Source: Fusobacterium naviforme
GTDB taxonomy: Bacteria; Bacillota; Clostridia; Lachnospirales; Lachnospiraceae
NCBI GenBank assembly: GCA_003014445.1
Contig: PYGH01000014.1
Location: forward strand, 1 to 54,291
DNA length: 54,291 bases
Direction of reading: 5' to 3'
Each line of letters begins with the position of its first letter. Position 1 is the stretch's first letter. A program made the position numbers and the translations under genes. Below the pieces are notes generated by a model. That model was not told the origin of the DNA. It did not search any database and was given only the letters and a program-made list of their open reading frames with translations. Below are positions 50,116-54,291 of the stretch, one piece after another.

Positions 50116-50550
50116 ATGATGAAGAAATCGCTCTGTGCCGGCATCATCCTCGTTATCTGTCTGCTCTCTGCCTGCGGCGGAAAAAAGCAGGAGAATACAG
50201 TACCGCATTATAAGGATGGCCACTACAGTGCAGAGGCAGTGCCGGAGGAAATCGGCGGAATCATACGTCTGGATATTACGGTTTCCGGAGGAAAGATTGC
50301 GGCAGTAGAAATGCAGAATCTGGATAAGGATGGAAGCGAGAAAGGGAAGGAGTATGGAAAGGCCTCGGAGGGGGCAACCAATCCCGGATTGTACAGAATC
50401 GCGCAGGCTTCGGTGGAGAATACGGCAAAGTTTCCGGAAATGCTGATTGCCGCACAGACGCCGGACGGAGTGGATTCCATCAGTGGTGCCACACTTTCTC
50501 ATGATGCCTTCGTGCAGGCTGCGCGCGAGGCGCTGAAGGCAGCGGAGTGA
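50116..50550 (+). CDS. FMN-binding-domain lipoprotein
   Basis: A 144-residue lipoprotein (lipobox LLSAC at about residue 16-20) that is one FMN-binding domain like those in NqrC/RnfG. The flavin attachment motif is SGATLSHDAF, in which the Thr is flavinylated by ApbE in relatives. Upstream elements are DGHYSAEAVPEEIGGIIRLD and GKIAAVEMQN. It would act as an extracytoplasmic one-electron carrier, possibly reducing Fe3+ for the FTR1/P19 system, where other bacteria encode thioredoxin-like proteins. GGAAGG precedes the ATG. Confidence 0.88.
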   Translation: MMKKSLCAGIILVICLLSACGGKKQENTVPHYKDGHYSAEAVPEEIGGIIRLDITVSGGKIAAVEMQNLDKDGSEKGKEYGKASEGATNPGLYRIAQASVENTAKFPEMLIAAQTPDGVDSISGATLSHDAFVQAAREALKAAE

Positions 50551-50592
50551 TAGCCGAGTGGAAATATATTAAAAAGAGAGGGGGAAAACGGC

Positions 50593-51795
50593 ATGGGACT
50601 TGGCGCTATGGGGCTCGCAAGACGAAATATCAGGAATAAGCCGGGGCGCGCATACGGGCTCATGACGCTCACGGCGATACTTTGCTTTGTGCTGTTTCTC
50701 AGCAGTTTTTTGATCTTGAGTCTTAAAAATGGAATTCATTCGCTCTCCGGGCGCATGGGAGCAGATCTGATTGTTGTCCCGGAGGGGTATGATTCAAAGA
50801 TTACGGGGGCTATTCTTCGCGGGGAGCCCAACAGCTTTTTCTTTGATCAGAGCGTTGCGGAGCGCGTGCGCGCGCTTCCGGGAGTGGAGGAGGCCTCGCC
50901 GCAGATCTTTCTCGCGACACTCTCCGCGGGCTGCTGTTCCTACCCGCTGCAGCTCATCGGGGTGGATTTTGACACGGACTTTTCGGTGGTTCCGTGGCTG
51001 AGCTCCCAGGTGAAGCTGCCGCTGAAGGAGGGAGAGATCATTGTCGGCGCGAGCATTGAGGGGACTTACAATTCGGAGGTAAAATTTTTCGGAAGGCCCT
51101 TCAAGATCAAGGGAAGACTTGCAAAAACCGGAATGGGATTTGATACTTCTGTGTTTATGGACATGGAGACAACGCGAGCTCTGGCCTCAGAGTTTCAAAA
51201 ACTTCTGGAAACTCCTGTTGCGGAGGATGAGAGACTGATTTCCTCAGTAATGGTGCGATTGCAGAAGGACGCGGACCCGAAGGCAGTGCAGACCGCTGTT
51301 ACAGAGGAATTCCGGGGAGAGGGGGTCTATCCGCTGCTCTCCAAGCAGATGATGTCGGAGGTCTCTGCAAATCTTCAGAATCTGCTTTTCTATGTGTATG
51401 TACTTATCGCGCTGCTCTGGCTGCTGAGCTTTGTTGTGCTGATGCTGGTTTATTCTATAAGCTTGCGGGAGCGCCGCCGGGAATTTGCCACTTTGCGCGT
51501 GCTGGGAGCCGGTAGAAAAAAGCTGAGAGCGATATGTCTTACGGAGATCCTGCTCATCAATGCGGGGGGTGCGTTCTGCGGAACTGTGCTGGGGGCCGCG
51601 GTGGCTCTGCTCTTCGGACCGGCCTTCAGTAAGCTTCTGCGTATGCCTTTCCTGACACCGGGAGTTTCTGTGCTTCTGCTGCTCTTTGCCGCGGCACTGC
51701 TCGTGGGTACGCTAATGGGCCCGCTCGCAGCGATTTTTTCATTGCGCGAGCTGAATCAGAAGGAGCTGGCGCTTGTGAGCCGGGAAAATGACTGA
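50593..51795 (+). CDS. FtsX-type ABC permease 3 (iron operon)
   Basis: A 400-residue permease with an N-terminal helix (AYGLMTLTAILCFVLFLSSF), a MacB-like outer domain containing a GCCSY motif, and a C-terminal module with SLRERRREFATLRVLGAGRK. It is less similar to permeases 1 and 2 than they are to each other. It closes the iron operon and is followed by a terminator-like hairpin; it may pair with the ATPase at 42799. Confidence 0.85.
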   Translation: MGLGAMGLARRNIRNKPGRAYGLMTLTAILCFVLFLSSFLILSLKNGIHSLSGRMGADLIVVPEGYDSKITGAILRGEPNSFFFDQSVAERVRALPGVEEASPQIFLATLSAGCCSYPLQLIGVDFDTDFSVVPWLSSQVKLPLKEGEIIVGASIEGTYNSEVKFFGRPFKIKGRLAKTGMGFDTSVFMDMETTRALASEFQKLLETPVAEDERLISSVMVRLQKDADPKAVQTAVTEEFRGEGVYPLLSKQMMSEVSANLQNLLFYVYVLIALLWLLSFVVLMLVYSISLRERRREFATLRVLGAGRKKLRAICLTEILLINAGGAFCGTVLGAAVALLFGPAFSKLLRMPFLTPGVSVLLLLFAAALLVGTLMGPLAAIFSLRELNQKELALVSREND

Positions 51796-51816
51796 TTTTT
51801 GAATAGTATCAATTGT

Positions 51817-51856
51817 GGCCGATGCCGTGGAGTAATCTGCGGCGTCGGCCGTTTGT
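51817..51856 (+). terminator. Terminator-like hairpin after the iron operon
   Basis: GGCCGATGCCG (51817-51827) / CGGCGTCGGCC (51840-51850), 11 bp with one G-U, then GTTTGT. The T-tract is weak. The rest of 51796-52069 shows no gene. Confidence 0.55.
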
Positions 51857-52069
51857 ATCCGCCCGCTGTTGTAAAATCCCCTTCTGTGATAAAATGATAT
51901 CAAAGTCAAAGGCTTTTTCATACGGCGTGCTTGCCCGCTGGAGTGAAAAAGGGTTCATGACCCGCCGCTATGGAGCACGAAGTGACGCCGCGGGAAGCAT
52001 GGGAGTGCGGAATGGGGGAGAAGTACTCTCGGGTATTCTTGGAATGCTGGTACCGGGATGGAGAGAACG

Positions 52070-52876
52070 ATGCAGTATATCACAGAGGCATTGGATAGAG
52101 AAAAAAAACTGGAGCGGGAGCGGAGCTTTCTGCTTCATCAGCTGATGGATCTCGGGGAACTTCTGCTCTCCTGTGGTGCAGAGGTGAGTCGCGTGGAGGA
52201 TACGCTGGAGCGTATGGGGCGCGCCTATGGTGCACGGCGCATGAATGTCTTTGTGATTACCTCCAGTATTGTGATTACGATGGTATTCTCGGATGGTGAA
52301 GAGACGACGCAGACCCGGCAGATCCACCCGGGGAGCGGCATTAATTTTGCTGTCTTTGAGGAGCTGAATTCGCTGAGTCGTTCTTATTGTGAGTCCCCCT
52401 GCTCGGTGCGGGAGCTGGAGCGGCGCATTGAAGAGATCAGCGATAAGGAGAGAGAGAATCTATCCGGATTTTTTGGCGCAATGCTCGGTGCGGGCAGCTG
52501 TGCAGTCTTTTTTGGCGGGAGCCTTAAAGACGCGGCGATTGCAGCTGCGTTCGGGTTGGTAATTGTCGTTGTGCAGCGAAAGACACAGGATATTGTTCCC
52601 AATACAGTGGTGTTCAATCTGATTGCATCTTTTCTGCTGGGAATTGCAGCCGTGCTGGCAGGACGTCTTCTGCCCTTTTTGAATGCAGATCATATCATGA
52701 TAGGTGATATCATGCTTCTTATTCCAGGACTCGCCATGACAAATGCGGTGCGAGATATATTTGTCGGTGATACAATCTCAGGGGTGATGCGGCTGGTTGA
52801 ATGTTTCCTGTGGGCGGGGGCCATAGCCTGCGGAGTCATGGCGGCCATCGTGCTGATGGGAGGTCTATATGTCTAA
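52070..52876 (+). CDS. ThrE-type exporter subunit, large (N-terminal domain)
   Basis: A 268-residue membrane protein of the ThrE/DUF1212 group. The cytoplasmic start holds the conserved LLSCGAEVSRVEDTLERMGR and RRMNVFVITSSIVITMVF; five helices follow, including GFFGAMLGAGSCAVFFGGSL and DIMLLIPGLAMTNAVRDIFV. With the small subunit encoded next it forms a split threonine/serine-type exporter. The ATG at 52070 has GGAG six bases upstream; one at 52058 is also possible. Confidence 0.88.
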   Translation: MQYITEALDREKKLERERSFLLHQLMDLGELLLSCGAEVSRVEDTLERMGRAYGARRMNVFVITSSIVITMVFSDGEETTQTRQIHPGSGINFAVFEELNSLSRSYCESPCSVRELERRIEEISDKERENLSGFFGAMLGAGSCAVFFGGSLKDAAIAAAFGLVIVVVQRKTQDIVPNTVVFNLIASFLLGIAAVLAGRLLPFLNADHIMIGDIMLLIPGLAMTNAVRDIFVGDTISGVMRLVECFLWAGAIACGVMAAIVLMGGLYV

Positions 52877-53324
52877 GATGTGGGTGCAGCTTTTTATGTC
52901 CTTTACGCTGGCAATCGGCTTTTCTCTGAGCTTTCGGCTGAAGCCGCGTCACCTGCTTCCGGCGGCAATTGGAGCTTTCTGGGGTTGGGCAGTCTATCTT
53001 TTGTCTCTTTCCAGACTGGACAGTATATTTATAGCAAGTCTCGTTGCAGCTGTGGCCATTGCACTGTATGCAGAGTTGCTTGCGCGAAAAGAGCGGGCTC
53101 CTGCGACTCTGTTTCTGATTCCAGGTCTGCTTCCGCTGGTTCCGGGAGGAAATCTCTATTACACTATGAGTTATACCGTGCAGGGAGATGCAGAGCTTGC
53201 GCGCCATTACAGTTCGCTTACGGTACAGTTTGCGCTTGGAATTGCAGCAGGAATGAGCCTTGTCTGGGCATATTTTGCGATGCGGAGGAATGTGCTCCGT
53301 CTTCGGGAGAGGAAACACAGATGA
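52869..53324 (+). CDS. ThrE-type exporter subunit, small (ThrE_2)
   Basis: A 151-residue membrane protein with four helices matching the second half of ThrE exporters: FTLAIGFSLSFRLKPRHLLP, AAIGAFWGWAVYLLSL, FIASLVAAVAIALYAELLAR, and the family mark LFLIPGLLPLVPGGNLYYTM. It overlaps the large subunit by 8 bp and the next gene by 4 bp. Confidence 0.9.
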   Translation: MSKMWVQLFMSFTLAIGFSLSFRLKPRHLLPAAIGAFWGWAVYLLSLSRLDSIFIASLVAAVAIALYAELLARKERAPATLFLIPGLLPLVPGGNLYYTMSYTVQGDAELARHYSSLTVQFALGIAAGMSLVWAYFAMRRNVLRLRERKHR

Positions 53325-53890
53325 TATGGGAGATGCTGAGTGAGCTGATCAGAGGGCTTGACCCTATCGCTGCGCTTTTTCTTGCGGCGATGGAGGCGAT
53401 CATCCCGCCCATACCGCTCACTGCGGTTGTGGGGCTGAATGTTGCGTCTTTTGGAGTGCTGCGTGGCTTTTTGTATAGCTGGCTTGGAACCTGCGCGGGC
53501 TGCACGGTGGTATTTCTCCTGTTTCATCTGGTTTCTGAACTGCGCTGGGTCAGGCGACTGCTGGGCGGAGAGCGAATCTCCCGGGCAGTTTGTCTTGTAA
53601 ATCGAATTGGATTGCCCACGCTCTTTTTGATTGCGATGCTTCCTTTTACGCCCTCAGCGTTTCTGAACTTTGCTTTTGGGATCTGTGCCTATCCGCGCCG
53701 CCGTTTTCTTCTGACTCTATACCCTGCAAAGGCCGTGATGGTCGGCTCTCTTTCTGTTTTTGGCGGGGCGTTGCGCGCAGCAGAGCAAAATCCGTGCTTT
53801 TTACTGCTTGCAGCAGTCATACTTGTATTGCTGTATATTATTTCCAATAGGGTCATGAAGGAGGTAGAGCAGCAGAGGGAAAACAGATAA
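53321..53890 (+). CDS. VTT/DedA-like membrane protein
   Basis: A 189-residue protein of the VTT (DedA/TVP38-like) superfamily: a re-entrant segment with EAIIPPIPLTAVVGLNVASF and the second signature FTPSAFLNFAFGICAYPRRR, plus three other helices. Family members move lipids or help membrane homeostasis. Its ATG overlaps the exporter stop (ATGA), so the three genes form an operon. It is short for the superfamily but looks complete. Confidence 0.8.
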   Translation: MIWEMLSELIRGLDPIAALFLAAMEAIIPPIPLTAVVGLNVASFGVLRGFLYSWLGTCAGCTVVFLLFHLVSELRWVRRLLGGERISRAVCLVNRIGLPTLFLIAMLPFTPSAFLNFAFGICAYPRRRFLLTLYPAKAVMVGSLSVFGGALRAAEQNPCFLLLAAVILVLLYIISNRVMKEVEQQRENR

Positions 53891-53935
53891 AAGAAGGGAA
53901 AATATAAATAAAAGAAGAAAAAATATAAATACCCC

Positions 53936-53964
53936 TTGACGGAAATAAGAGACGATGATATAGT
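53936..53964 (+). promoter_or_regulatory. rRNA operon promoter
   Basis: TTGACG (53936-53941), 17 bp, TATAGT (53959-53964), with an A/T-rich UP-like stretch just upstream. About 165 bases of leader follow before the 16S gene. No other gene lies in 53891-54131. Confidence 0.8.
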
Positions 53965-54131
53965 GTACAAGCTCACTTCGACAGAGGTCAGCACAGAACC
54001 TTGAAAATCAAAGATCAGACAGTACACACAACCCTGAAAATTCTAAAAAGAATTTCAAAAGAAGAACCAAACCAAGTAAAACGGGTAAGATAACTGAGAA
54101 AAGTCAACGTTATCTGAACCGGAGAGAACTT

Positions 54132-54291
<160 letters not shown>

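Noticed and set aside
51813-52145. 110-codon plus-strand frame before the ThrE-type gene
   Set aside because: It overlaps a terminator-like hairpin and the start of the exporter gene in another frame, and is compositionally unlike a protein.

Overview
The window comes from a low- to mid-GC anaerobic Firmicute, most likely a member of Lachnospiraceae. The last 160 bases are the 5' end of a 16S rRNA whose opening variable region reads like that family. The gene content agrees: DUF6462, WYL regulators, DUF4418, FTR1/P19 iron uptake and ThrE-type exporters. These assignments are by eye; no search was run.

Left part (1-10 kb) is a patchwork accessory region. It holds a HigB/RelE-type toxin-antitoxin pair, an IS1595-type transposase killed by a 5-bp duplication, a cadmium/zinc operon (ArsR-family repressor plus CadA ATPase) followed by a stump of a ZIP transporter, two copies of a methionyl-tRNA-synthetase C-terminal tRNA-binding domain (one frameshifted), an AAA/DUF4143 ATPase behind a palindrome-flanked promoter, and two 347-bp copies of a non-coding repeat. 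A separate 122-bp repeat occurs at 204 and 14328, each copy ahead of a small HTH locus. From 10.3 to 14.2 kb lies an intact operon: two membrane proteins (one DUF5058), glutaminase and an AbgB-like M20 amidohydrolase. It looks like uptake and breakdown of an acylated glutamine or glutamate.

Middle part (14.5-38 kb) is a stress, nucleic-acid repair and defence island. It contains a decayed flavin reductase, an L,D-transpeptidase split at a G7 run, a DUF3089 hydrolase, a WYL regulator with a Cys/His-rich protein and a TPR protein on the minus strand, and an HTH / C5-methyltransferase / helicase locus collapsed by deletion. Endonuclease IV, SfsA, a HIRAN protein and an S-box-like RNA ahead of an N-formylglutamate-amidohydrolase homologue follow. 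Then come a SLOG protein with a nonsense codon, an ADP-ribosylglycohydrolase-SseB-macrodomain fusion and two WYL proteins.

The centre of interest is 33.8-37.1 kb. Four tandem tRNA-shaped RNA modules, each clamped by a 7-9 bp outer stem, lie directly upstream of a Ro60-like protein (HEAT-type domain plus vWA with DTSGSM) and the RNA ligase RtcB. I read this as a Gram-positive Ro60 / Y-RNA-like / RtcB RNA-repair system, controlled by WYL proteins rather than the sigma-54 activator RtcR known from proteobacteria, and tied to ADP-ribose chemistry. Three promoters in the island (19.2 kb minus, 20.35 kb plus, 28.03 kb plus) share an element, GGACAYAT followed after exactly 7 bp by the -10 box, which suggests a common regulator.

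Right part (38-54 kb) is housekeeping-like: two exported proteins, an M18 aminopeptidase, a ten-gene iron-uptake operon (DUF4418, ABC ATPase, FTR1, P19 lipoprotein, DUF2318, three FtsX-type permeases, second ATPase, FMN-binding lipoprotein) behind a promoter with DtxR-like palindromes, a split ThrE exporter, a VTT-type membrane protein, and then an rRNA promoter and the start of the rrn operon.
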